DNA of 33,154 bases, from NCBI RefSeq assembly GCF_016863555.1, contig NZ_BOPC01000085.1:1-33154 (forward strand). The letters run 5' to 3'. The translations under genes and the position numbers were made by a program. Positions 25,075 to 33,154 of this stretch are shown piece after piece (position 1 is the stretch's first letter; each line of letters begins with the position of its first letter). The stretch is from Micromonospora qiuiae (lineage in GTDB: Bacteria; Actinomycetota; Actinomycetes; Mycobacteriales; Micromonosporaceae). The notes beneath the pieces are model-generated. The model made no database searches, was not told where the DNA came from, and saw only the letters and a list, made by a program, of their open reading frames with translations.

Positions 25075-28000
25075 CAGCGTGAACCTCCTCGCTGGGCATC
25101 GGCCGGGGTGAGCGCGAACACCACCGCTGCAGCGGTGGTGTGTGGTTTGACATCGCGGTACCGCTCGGTGATCGCCGCGATTTCCCGCTGCTCCTCGTCG
25201 CCGAGCTCGTCCAGCCGGCGGCGCATCGTTTCGATGTCGCGGCGGCGCTGCCGCTGCTGTTCATCGGGGAAGAGAGCCAGTTGTTCCTGCATCTCGGCGC
25301 TGTTGAGCTGCTCCAGCGATTCGTTCAGGTTGCGGCGGAACGCGGCGAAGATCTCCCGCGCCCGAGTCACGTCGGCGTCCTCGCGTTTGGCGAGTTGGTC
25401 GCTGACTCGTTGGTGGCGGGACTCGGCACGGCGGGTCATCGAGTCGAGTAGCCGGGACCGCAGCGGGGACTCCGGCTCATTCCACTCCCGCGCTAGGTCG
25501 GCGCGGACGTCCGGTGCGGCCAGCGTCAGCCTGCCGGCGTCGAGGGCCTGGTCGAGCAGGTGCTCGGCACGTTCCTCAGCGATGGCCCGCCGGCCGCGGA
25601 GACGGACGCCGGCAAGGAAAATCTCCTCGTGTAGCCGTAGGCCGCCCCGGCCGACCAACACCATCCGGGTGACGGCCGCGACGAAGGATTCCTCTAGCCC
25701 GTCCACCACGACCGCGGTAACTCGGTGCAGCGGTGCGTCAGCGCTCCACAGCGATCGACGCAGGAGCCGCTGAGCCTTTTTCACCAGTGGATGACCGAGG
25801 TGAACGTAGACAAGGTCCTTCCGCCCGGCTGCGGCCTTGTCGTCGAACGTGATCGGCCGCAGCACTCCGGGCTCGGAGCGGGTGTCCAGGCCCTTCAACG
25901 TCGACTGCCAGGCCGGGCCGAGCGCCGGAACAGTGAACACAGCTGCGTCGGTCCGGTCGTCGCCGGCCACCAAGAGAGGCGGCTGATGGCTGATTCGCAG
26001 CGCGGTATCGACGACCCTGCGCAGGTTCTCCGGCTCCAGGTGCAGCTGCGCCCGGCTGTCGGCGTAGCCCTTCTCCAACTGGGTCAACCGGCTGTTCAGG
26101 TCCAACCCACCGGCCAACGCCTTATTGATCAACTCGTTGCCGTCGAGCGCAGCCTTCTTGCGTCGCCCTCGACCGGATCGGGTGAAGTGGTCCTGGATCT
26201 CGTCGGCAATGACCTGGTTGACCGAACCCAGGTCACGCGCGACCGTCACCACCTTGCGGGCGATCCGGCCCATGAACTCCATGTCCGCGGCGTACATGGT
26301 CGCCGAGCGATCCGGCGAGAACTGGAACACCAGGGGGCTCTTCTGCTGCCCGTACCGATCTATCCGGCCGATACGCTGCTCCAAGCGTGACGGGTTGAAC
26401 GGGATATCCAGGTTGACCAACCGGTGGCAGTGGTCCTGGAGGTCGATGCCCTCACCGGCAGCGTCAGTTGCCAGCAGCACCCGCACTGGGTTCTTCGCCG
26501 ACGGCTCGGTGGTGAAGTGCTCGCGGATCAGCTCCCGCTCATCGGTCGGCGTCTGCCCCTGGATGACCTCTAGCACCTCGCCGTAGCCCTGCTGAACCAG
26601 CACTCGGTGCACCCATTCCAGGGTGTGGGCGTACTCGGTGAACACCACGACGCGTTCGTTGGACCAGAATCCACCCGGCCGACAGATCGCATCCAGGGTT
26701 GTGATCAGCTCATCGAGCCGAGAATCAGGTCGGCTCTCGAAACTCAGCCCCCACTCAGCAAGCCGCTGCAACTCGCCTGGCGCGGCGGCGACCAGCGGAT
26801 CGGAGGACTTACTGTGCCGCAGGGCAGTCGCCTCGTCCTGCTCCCACAGCCCCTCCTCCTCGTCGGACTGCCCCTCGCCGAGGATGTCGTCGTAGTCCCA
26901 GTCCGTCGCCACCTGGCCCACCGACCGTGCGGCAAGGTACGACTGCAAGGTCATGCCGAACGCCCACGGGCTCGACAAGAACCGCTTCTTGAACAGCATC
27001 GCGGTGATATCACCGGACTCGCCGGTCCCGCTCGCCTTCGCGCTCTCGGTGAGAATCCGGTCCAGCAAGGCGAACATCTGCTGCTCGTCTGCGCGTGGCT
27101 CGAACGGGATGACCCGAAGCTCCCGGGGACGGAAGCCCTTGTGGGCCAGAGCAGGATCCGACTTCAACCGGCGGACTGTCACCTCCCGCAACGCTCGCTC
27201 ATCCAGCAGCGCGCCCCGGCTGAACCGGCGAGAATCGATCATCTCCAGCAGCGCTGTGAACGCCTCAGGGTGCCCGTTGTGCGGGGTGGCGCTCAGGAAC
27301 AGCCGGTGCTCGCACTTGTCCGCCAGCTCACGCACCGCGATCGTCCGCTGCGTGTCGACCGCGTAGCCACGCCCGCCCCCGATCGCCGACGGACTGGCCG
27401 GCGCCACATGGTGCGCCTCGTCCACGATCAGGATGTCGAACGCGTACCGCCGGGCGGTCTTCGTGCTCGCCGCCTGTGCGTACACGTCACGCAGCATCCG
27501 CTGGGCGCGCACCTGCGGCAACCAAGCCATGCTCACGATCACTCGGGGATAGAGCTGGAACGGGTTGGCGTGCAGGCCGTAGCGGCGCCGGACCTCCCGC
27601 ATCATCTCGCTGTTGATAATCGTGAACTCGAGACCGAACTTGTCCCGCATCTCGTCCTGCCACTTCAACGCCAGACTCGGCGGACAGACCACGACCACGG
27701 TGCGCGCCCGATGCCGCAGCAGCAACTCCTGCACCACCAAGCCGGCCTCGACGGTCTTGCCCAAGCCGACATCATCGGCCAGCAGCAGGTTCGTCCGGGG
27801 AGAGGACAACGCCCGCCGCAGCGGCTCCAACTGGTACGCCTCCACCGCCACACCACTGTGGAACGGCGCCTGCACGCTCCGATCATCCGCCGAGGTCACC
27901 GCACCCCAGCGCATCGCATCGACGAAACCAGCGAGTGTGTTCGGATCGTCGAAGGCGTCGGGAATGACCTGAGTCGGTAATCCTTGAGCAGGTGTGACCG

Positions 28001-28253
28001 TGTGGCCAACCTCAAGCTCCCAGACGACCGTCAGCTCCTCACCCAGACGGTCCTCGTCGAGCGCCTGAAGAGTCACCGCGTGGTTGAGCGACGCTACGGC
28101 TTCGTCCGCCGGGCTCCGCGGCAGACCCTGCGGTTGCACCCGCGCAACCGCCCACGTTGAGCCGCGCACTTCGACCACGTGTCCCGGCTCCGGAACTAGG
28201 CGGGCGATGTCAGCTTCTGGTTTCAGAGCCACATTGGCGGTCGAGGGGGCCAT
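25074..28253 (-). CDS. drmD: DrmD, SNF2-like helicase of class 1 DISARM
   Basis: 1059 residues from ATG 28253, with AAGG 7 nt upstream. SNF2/HepA-type helicase motifs are complete: LLADDVGLGKTVEAGLV (Walker A near 158-168), LIVDEAHHVAP near 272-280, LFLSATPHNGHPEAF near 312, and in the second lobe LLATDAAGEGIDLQDHCHRL and SRLEQRIGRIDRYGQQ near 620-640. The C-terminal region (~850-1050) is Arg/Glu-rich with heptad-like stretches (RRRDIETMRRRLDELGDEEQ), probably a coiled coil. It is the first gene of the five-gene DISARM operon and the class 1 marker. No defects seen. The start codon has the operon's only clear upstream ribosome site; the other four depend on overlap. Confidence 0.93.
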   Translation of the reverse strand: MAPSTANVALKPEADIARLVPEPGHVVEVRGSTWAVARVQPQGLPRSPADEAVASLNHAVTLQALDEDRLGEELTVVWELEVGHTVTPAQGLPTQVIPDAFDDPNTLAGFVDAMRWGAVTSADDRSVQAPFHSGVAVEAYQLEPLRRALSSPRTNLLLADDVGLGKTVEAGLVVQELLLRHRARTVVVVCPPSLALKWQDEMRDKFGLEFTIINSEMMREVRRRYGLHANPFQLYPRVIVSMAWLPQVRAQRMLRDVYAQAASTKTARRYAFDILIVDEAHHVAPASPSAIGGGRGYAVDTQRTIAVRELADKCEHRLFLSATPHNGHPEAFTALLEMIDSRRFSRGALLDERALREVTVRRLKSDPALAHKGFRPRELRVIPFEPRADEQQMFALLDRILTESAKASGTGESGDITAMLFKKRFLSSPWAFGMTLQSYLAARSVGQVATDWDYDDILGEGQSDEEEGLWEQDEATALRHSKSSDPLVAAAPGELQRLAEWGLSFESRPDSRLDELITTLDAICRPGGFWSNERVVVFTEYAHTLEWVHRVLVQQGYGEVLEVIQGQTPTDERELIREHFTTEPSAKNPVRVLLATDAAGEGIDLQDHCHRLVNLDIPFNPSRLEQRIGRIDRYGQQKSPLVFQFSPDRSATMYAADMEFMGRIARKVVTVARDLGSVNQVIADEIQDHFTRSGRGRRKKAALDGNELINKALAGGLDLNSRLTQLEKGYADSRAQLHLEPENLRRVVDTALRISHQPPLLVAGDDRTDAAVFTVPALGPAWQSTLKGLDTRSEPGVLRPITFDDKAAAGRKDLVYVHLGHPLVKKAQRLLRRSLWSADAPLHRVTAVVVDGLEESFVAAVTRMVLVGRGGLRLHEEIFLAGVRLRGRRAIAEERAEHLLDQALDAGRLTLAAPDVRADLAREWNEPESPLRSRLLDSMTRRAESRHQRVSDQLAKREDADVTRAREIFAAFRRNLNESLEQLNSAEMQEQLALFPDEQQRQRRRDIETMRRRLDELGDEEQREIAAITERYRDVKPHTTAAAVVFALTPADAQRGGSR

Positions 28254-28910
28254 CCGGTGACCTTAGTGGACACACGCACGGGTTTCGCAATGACAACAGG
28301 CCTCGACTGTTCGGGTCTGACTGGCAATGCCCTTTGTGCACGGTCGCTGCCGATTAGCTGCAACAGCCCTCTGATTGGCCTGGCTACTCGGAATTTTCGG
28401 ACTACGACGGGCATGGGAGCTCTTCATAAGGCTCGATACGGATACAGGGCACTCATCGATAGAAGTGAGGCAAGGGCATGGCTGGCGACCGGCCGTAGCG
28501 CGAGCGCGATGTGGGGGAGAGGTCGCTGTTCCAGGGCGCTTACGTACCGTCTGGGTAGCGGCTACTGCGCCTCCGGCGGGGGCGCTCCGGCTCCAGGATG
28601 GCCGGAGGCCGTTTGCGGCCGTCGGCTCCGCGGGTGGTTGCGATGGAGCGATCCTGTCTGCCATCGACCCGGGGCCGAGGAGGCCGCCGCCCGGTCCGCC
28701 AGCGTAGGAGGCAGCGCCCAGGTACGCGGGCGGTGGCGGGTCGGGCGGCGGCCTGCTCCCCAGTGGGCGAGTGGACGGCAGACAGGATGGCGAGCGGTGG
28801 CGTCTGAAGTTGCACATTTGCCAGCTATATGACGCATTGCGTGCTGGATCGGCTACCGGCTTGCGCGTGTGGCTTCGGCTACGGTCGATCATTGAACGGA
28901 CTCGGGCGGG
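28254..28910. other. Divergent gap of about 650 bases upstream of drmD
   Basis: This lies between drmD (minus) and the NIPSNAP gene (plus), so it must hold both promoters. No protein-coding frame here is convincing. The half nearer drmD (28254-28500) is less GC-rich than its surroundings; the other half contains the strong secondary structure listed separately. I found no confident -35/-10 pair. Confidence 0.5.
28602..28788. repeat. Large nested inverted repeat / candidate structured RNA upstream of DISARM
   Basis: Three structures follow one another. A hairpin at 28602-28625 has CCG-GA-GGCCG, loop TTTG, CGGCC-GT-CGG. Then a nested palindrome: ATCCTGTCTGCC (28651-28662) pairs exactly with GGCAGACAGGAT (28777-28788), and inside it AGGCCGCCGCCCG (28681-28693) pairs exactly with CGGGCGGCGGCCT (28742-28754), leaving a central loop of about 48 nt. 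The arms between are partly complementary too. It is not coding on either strand as far as I can see. It could be a structured RNA, a MITE-like element or a regulatory region; strand unknown. Confidence 0.55.
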
Positions 28911-29219
28911 GTGGTAGGCGTGGCAAGAACCGTGCAGATTCGTACCTACACGGTGCGGGATGGGCTGTTGGACGAGTGGGTGGACAGGTGGCAGCGCCTG
29001 GTCGTCCCACTGCGTCGTGATCTCGGTTTTGAGATTCACGGTTCGTGGAAGGACCGTGCGCGTAACCAGCACGTATGGGTGATCTCCTATGACGGGCCTG
29101 GGTCGTTCGAGGAGGCAAACGCCGCTTACTGGGCCTCGGAGCGCCGTAAGACGCTTGGGTTGGACCCGGGCGATTACCTGGTGGGGGAGGAGACTCGCGA
29201 GGTCGAGCAGACGTTATGA
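28911..29219 (+). CDS. NIPSNAP-family protein
   Basis: 102 residues. VQIRTYTVRDGLLDEWVDRW ... LGFEIHGSWKDRARNQHVWV and ISYDGPGSFEEANAAYWASE match the bacterial NIPSNAP (dimeric alpha-beta barrel) pattern. Length is right for the family. Such proteins are small and of unclear function. Starts GTG 28911, GTG 28920 (MARTVQIRTYTV) and GTG 28932 are all in frame; none has a clear ribosome site, so the start is uncertain by a few codons. It is convergent with the WD40 gene, their ends overlapping by 6 nt. It looks like an ordinary core gene that marks the edge of the DISARM insertion; this is inference. Confidence 0.85.
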   Translation: MVGVARTVQIRTYTVRDGLLDEWVDRWQRLVVPLRRDLGFEIHGSWKDRARNQHVWVISYDGPGSFEEANAAYWASERRKTLGLDPGDYLVGEETREVEQTL

Positions 29220-32200
29220 GTCCGCGTCGACCGGCAGCAGGTGGGCACGCCGCTCATCGTCGGTGAGCCCGCGGAACACTCGGGTGCGCGCCAGCGCCGT
29301 CAGCTCGTCGAGGTCGGCGTCGTCTGCCCAGACGCGGATGGTGCCGTCCGCCGAGCCGGTCACGATCTGTCGTCCGTCCGGTAGCCAGGCCAGGCTGGTT
29401 ACGCCGTCGCGGTGGACGCCGATCACCTCAGCCTGGTCGTCGTCTACGCTCCAGGTTCGTATGGTCCGGTCGTCGGAGCCGGAGGCGAGCCGCTGGCTGT
29501 CCGGTGACCAGGCCACCGTGCGTACCCGTTTTTCGTGGCCGGTGAGCACGTGTGGCTGGTCGGTGCCGGTGAGGTCCCAGATGCGGATGGTCCAGTCGGC
29601 GGAGCAGGTGGCGAGTCGGCGTTCGTTGGGTGCCCAGCTGAGTCCGTCGACGTAGTTTTGGTGGCCGGAGTGGACGGTGCTGTTGCCGGGGTGTTCGATG
29701 TCCCAGACTCGGACGGTGCGGTCGTCGGAGCCGGAGGCGAGGTAGCGGCCGCTCGGTGACCAGGCGAGCGTGCCGACCCAGTCGGCGTGTCCGCGCAGTA
29801 CGCCGGCGGAGCTGCGGGTGTGGATGTCCCAGATTCGTATGGAGTTGTCTTTGCAGCCGGCTGCCAGTCGGGATCCGTCGGGGGACCAGGCCAGTGATTC
29901 CGCCTCGGCCTCGCTGTCGAGGTGTACGTCGCCGTCGGCGTCGACCAGGTGGATCGCGCCGTCTCGCAGGGCCACGGCGAGCATGTCAGCCACCGGTGAG
30001 CAGGCGAGCACCGCGACGGGTTCCGGCCAGGTCGTGACGGTGGCGCTGCCGTCGGGTTGCCATACCCGGACGGTGCCGTCGGCACCGCCGGTAACGATCC
30101 TCGCGGTCCGATCCAGGGCCAGGGCGGTGACCGGTCCGTTGTGTCCGGCCAGCAACCGATCTTCGGATCCGCGCGGTTGGAGCGTCCACACCCGGGCGGT
30201 GTGGTCACCGGAGCCGCTGATCACCCGTCGTCCGTCGGGGGACAGCGCGACGGACCAGGTGCCCTGGGTGTGTCCGCGTAGTTCGGCTACCTCGCGGAGC
30301 CGCTGGATGTCCCAGGCTCGGACGCTGCCGTCGCCGCTGGCGTATACCACCGTCCGGCCGTCGGGAGACCAGGCAACGGACCAAATCGGTGACCCCTGGC
30401 CACCGATCACGTGCCGGGTTTCGCCGGTGTTGACGTCCCAGACTCGTGCGGTGTGATCGCCGGATCCGGTGGCGAGCTGGTTGCCGTCCGGTGACCAGGC
30501 GACGGCCTCGACGAAGTCGCCATGTCCGGTCAGTCTCTGCTGCGGCTGGCCGGTGTCGAGGTTCCAGACGATGACGGACCGGTCGTGGGATGCGGAGGCG
30601 ATCCGGCGGGAGTCAGGGGAGAACCGGACTCCCCAGACGTCCCCGTCGTGACCGACCAGTTGAATATCAAGCTGCCACGATGCGCTGTTCCACACCCGGA
30701 CCGTCCGGTCTCGGCTCGACCCGGCCAGCTGCCCGCCGTCGGGGGACCAGGCGACGCCGCGGGCGATGTCGCCGCAGGACAGCACTGCGACCGTGTCCCC
30801 GGTCGCGGCGTCCCATACCCGGATGGTGCCGTCCCGGGAGGCGGTGGCGAGCCGAGTCGCGTCCGGCGACCAGTCGATGGCTTCCACCATGCCGGTGTGC
30901 CCCCGCAGGACGCGGAAGACGGTGCCGGTGTCGGTGTGCCAGATCCGGGCAGTGCCGTCCCGAGAGCCCGTTGCCAGATGAGTGCCGTCTGGTGACCAGG
31001 CGACTCCCCGTACGGCGTCGGTGTGGCCGGTGAGCACGGCCTCGGTGTGGCTGAACGCCAACGCCGCCATCAGCGCCCGCCGGGCGACCGGTGTGGGTGG
31101 GCATTCCCGCAGCGCGGCCGAGGTCAGCAGCACCGCCAACTCGGGATAGCGGTCGACGTTGCCGAGCGCGAACTGGCCGATCGTCTCCGACACCCGGTGC
31201 AGGAACGCGGTGTCGCGGCTGCGGGAAGCGTTGACCAGCGCGCGGGCAGTCGGGCTGTCCTGGCCGGCCGAGGCCATCGCTTCCAGCCACTGCCCGGCCA
31301 GCGCAAGCCGCTCCCCGGTCAGCAGATAGTCGGCGCTGCGTCCGGCGTGCTCCCAGTCGGCGGCCCAGCGTTCCAGCTCCGTACGCCGGCGTAGTTGCTC
31401 CGCCCGCGCCTGCACCTGCTGGCGTAGCGGTGCCCACTGGCGGAACAACGCCTCGTGCGCGACCTGGACGTACGGTTCACCGTCAACCACGTCGGTGGTC
31501 AACAGCCGCGCGTCGGTGAACACGGCGACGATCCGCCGTTGGTCGTCGGACAGCTCCCGTAGGGGCACCCGACGTCGGGTCGGCTCGGCGCCCTCCATCG
31601 CCACCAGCCGTAGCAGGGTGGCCAGGACGTCGTCGGTGCTGCTATCGCGACGCAGGTCGGCCATGACGTCGTCGGCCTGGCGGCCCAACGCCCCCGACAC
31701 ACCACCGAGGTTCTGGTACGCCTCATGGGTGGCCACCCGGCCCGGCCCCGCCGCCAGGTACAGCTCCTGAAGCAGGTACGCCAGCAGCGGTAACGCGTCC
31801 GGCGTGGCCGTGTCCGCGACGATCTGCTCGACCAGGCCGTCCTCGAAACGCATCCCTGCGAGCCGGGCGGGTTGCTCCACGACCGCGACAAGATCCTCCG
31901 GGCGGATGACACCCAGCGCGACCGGACTGGCGAACAGTTCCGGTTGCGGACCGGCGAGCAGGTCGGCGAGGAACTCGACGCGCAGCGTCGCGACCACCCA
32001 TAGCCTCCGGTCGGCCTGTAGCGCGGCCGCGACCCGCTCCAGGAACATCGCCTGTTCCATGGTGCTGGACAGCGTGACCAGTTCCTCAAGTTGGTCGATA
32101 ACCAGCAGCACCCGCTTGTGTCGATGACCCGTCCGGGCCCGCCACGCCGCCAGGCTTTGGGCGAGGCTGTCCGGACGCGCGCGGACCTCCCGCAACGCAG

Positions 32201-32738
32201 CGGCCCGGTCCGCGGCGCCCAACGTGACCGCCAGATCCGCGAGCCCGCCGAGGGGTTCGCCGGCCGGCGCTACCGCCGGCAACACGTGCCACCGTCGACT
32301 TCGCAACCGGGGAACGACGCCCGCGTGCACCAGCGAGGACTTGCCGCTGCCGGAAGCGCCGGTGACGCAGACGAACCGGTCGGACCCGTCCAGGCCCAGC
32401 TCGTGTAGGCGCCGTACCAGATCAGTGGCCTGCTCTTCGCGGCCGAAGAACACCGACGCGTCCTGCTCTTTGAACGCTGAAAGTCCAGGATAGGGGCTGC
32501 GATCCGCCTGCCACACCGGCCGCGGGCTACGCGGGGCCTCCCACCACAGCATCACGCCGTTGCCGACGATCAGCACCACCAGCAGCACAATCAGCGCGGG
32601 GCCAGCAACCTCACGGATTGCCGCTGCCAGCGGCGAAGCGTCGTCGTTGGCGAAGAAGTTCACCGCGATCTCCAACAGGACCGCGATGAACAGCAGCGAC
32701 AGCTGAAGGGAGCTGGTGGGACGTCGACTCGGCCGCAA
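29214..32738 (-). CDS. Membrane-anchored nSTAND NTPase with 14 WD40 repeats
   Basis: 1174 residues from TTG 32738, preceded by GGGGAGGG (about 4 nt spacing). Residues ~11-29 and ~45-65 are membrane helices. SPYPGLSAFKEQDASVFFGR (~80-100) opens an nSTAND1-type NTPase: Walker A GASGSGKSS near 130-138, Walker B LLVIDQLEEL near 215, then a helical region to ~560. Residues ~566-1140 contain 14 WD40 repeats by eye, most with the GH...AWSPDG...LATGS.DGT.RVWD pattern, enough for two seven-bladed propellers. Blades 8-10 are the most diverged. STAND proteins are ATP-driven switches that oligomerise when a ligand is bound; the propellers would be the sensor. Membrane anchoring suggests a signal at the envelope. 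Some related STAND proteins are anti-phage sensors, but no effector domain is seen here. Confidence 0.9.
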   Translation of the reverse strand: MRPSRRPTSSLQLSLLFIAVLLEIAVNFFANDDASPLAAAIREVAGPALIVLLVVLIVGNGVMLWWEAPRSPRPVWQADRSPYPGLSAFKEQDASVFFGREEQATDLVRRLHELGLDGSDRFVCVTGASGSGKSSLVHAGVVPRLRSRRWHVLPAVAPAGEPLGGLADLAVTLGAADRAAALREVRARPDSLAQSLAAWRARTGHRHKRVLLVIDQLEELVTLSSTMEQAMFLERVAAALQADRRLWVVATLRVEFLADLLAGPQPELFASPVALGVIRPEDLVAVVEQPARLAGMRFEDGLVEQIVADTATPDALPLLAYLLQELYLAAGPGRVATHEAYQNLGGVSGALGRQADDVMADLRRDSSTDDVLATLLRLVAMEGAEPTRRRVPLRELSDDQRRIVAVFTDARLLTTDVVDGEPYVQVAHEALFRQWAPLRQQVQARAEQLRRRTELERWAADWEHAGRSADYLLTGERLALAGQWLEAMASAGQDSPTARALVNASRSRDTAFLHRVSETIGQFALGNVDRYPELAVLLTSAALRECPPTPVARRALMAALAFSHTEAVLTGHTDAVRGVAWSPDGTHLATGSRDGTARIWHTDTGTVFRVLRGHTGMVEAIDWSPDATRLATASRDGTIRVWDAATGDTVAVLSCGDIARGVAWSPDGGQLAGSSRDRTVRVWNSASWQLDIQLVGHDGDVWGVRFSPDSRRIASASHDRSVIVWNLDTGQPQQRLTGHGDFVEAVAWSPDGNQLATGSGDHTARVWDVNTGETRHVIGGQGSPIWSVAWSPDGRTVVYASGDGSVRAWDIQRLREVAELRGHTQGTWSVALSPDGRRVISGSGDHTARVWTLQPRGSEDRLLAGHNGPVTALALDRTARIVTGGADGTVRVWQPDGSATVTTWPEPVAVLACSPVADMLAVALRDGAIHLVDADGDVHLDSEAEAESLAWSPDGSRLAAGCKDNSIRIWDIHTRSSAGVLRGHADWVGTLAWSPSGRYLASGSDDRTVRVWDIEHPGNSTVHSGHQNYVDGLSWAPNERRLATCSADWTIRIWDLTGTDQPHVLTGHEKRVRTVAWSPDSQRLASGSDDRTIRTWSVDDDQAEVIGVHRDGVTSLAWLPDGRQIVTGSADGTIRVWADDADLDELTALARTRVFRGLTDDERRAHLLPVDADS

Positions 32739-33154
32739 CAGCCCTCCCCAACGAAGATCCCCGATGCGCCTTCAAGTTACAGGGTGTGAGCTAGTGCAAC
32801 CAGATGCGTTGATCGCGGATGAGGGTAGGGAGCCGCCGAGGGCGGACCGTAAGAGTCGCGGCGGCGGTGCGTGGCCACCCTCCCAATCGTTGATCGAGAG
32901 GGCTCGCTCTTGATCTTCGGTCTCCAGTCCTCCAGATCCGGCTACGCCGCCACGATCCCGGCGCTGGTACTCGTGTCTCCGTCCGTCAGCGATGGCCTCC
33001 GTCCTGGTTGAACGAGAACGACACCCATTGTCCTAGGATGCCTACAGGCTGTGCTGCCCGCGACACAGCTTTATCTTTGGGGCAGTACGAAGGGCTGTCG
33101 CCCCTTTAGCGGTGGGTCGCATCCATAGGGGAACGAGTCGCGAGCCAGCCCAAC
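32739..33154. other. Region upstream of the WD40 gene, no supported gene
   Basis: About 415 bases to the window edge. It should hold the promoter for the nSTAND-WD40 gene. A hairpin with one mismatch lies at 32892-32915 (GATCGAGAG and CTCTTGATC around GGCTCG). A weak AAGGG/CCCTT hairpin lies near 33091-33106. No frame here resembles protein. Confidence 0.4.

Noticed and set aside
28263..29072. Long minus-strand frame through the gap upstream of drmD
   Set aside because: Covers the inverted-repeat region and the NIPSNAP gene; composition is not protein-like, and the gap has no coupling or ribosome signal.
1..33154. CRISPR arrays, tRNA or rRNA genes
   Set aside because: No regularly spaced repeats and no cloverleaf or rRNA-like sequence noticed on reading; a tRNAscan and CRISPR search were not possible here.

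Overview
The window is high-GC DNA with dense genes, frequent GTG/TTG starts and 4-bp start/stop overlaps. With an actinobacterial LexA, a DUF2637 protein, paired HTH regulators and a NIPSNAP protein, it looks like an actinomycete, most likely Micromonosporaceae; genus is an inference. It reads as accessory DNA: a complete anti-phage island on the right, and on the left a worn patchwork with two insertion sequences and several broken genes.

Layout. 1-2.5 kb: end of an unknown gene, a DUF2637 membrane protein and a three-HTH regulator with a small partner, probably a remnant of an actinomycete integrative/conjugative element. 3.1-4.3 kb: a lone PIN-domain (DUF4935-like) protein. 4.37-5.97 kb: a DDE insertion sequence with perfect ends and a transposase broken by a 7-bp tandem duplication. 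6.0-6.7 kb: a second-type lexA with an SOS-like box at its start. 6.8-12.5 kb, all minus strand: a decayed operon reading radical SAM fragment, DnaQ-fold-like protein 1 (split by an IS5-family element), DnaQ-fold-like protein 2, P-loop nucleotide kinase, Nudix hydrolase, and then after a gap a second Nudix hydrolase and a conserved hypothetical. Divergent from it (12.5-14.2 kb, plus strand) are a small membrane protein, a short ORF, a double-HTH regulator and a CxxC protein. 14.5-28.25 kb, minus strand: a complete five-gene class 1 DISARM operon, drmD-drmMI-drmA-drmB-drmC, every junction overlapping. 28.25-28.9 kb: a gene-free stretch with a large nested inverted repeat. 28.9-32.7 kb: a NIPSNAP protein convergent with a membrane-anchored nSTAND NTPase carrying 14 WD40 repeats.

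How the genes work together. DISARM is a known restriction-like system: DrmMI should mark host DNA by adenine methylation, while DrmA (helicase), DrmB (DUF1998), DrmC (phospholipase-D fold) and DrmD (SNF2 helicase) block incoming unmodified DNA. It appears intact here. The less understood part is the 7-12.5 kb set of nucleotide-handling enzymes next to HTH regulators. It looks like a conserved but uncharacterised actinobacterial cassette that is dying in this strain: its radical SAM gene has lost the cluster-binding N-terminus and carries two frameshifts, and the DnaQ-like protein 1 gene is cut by an IS.
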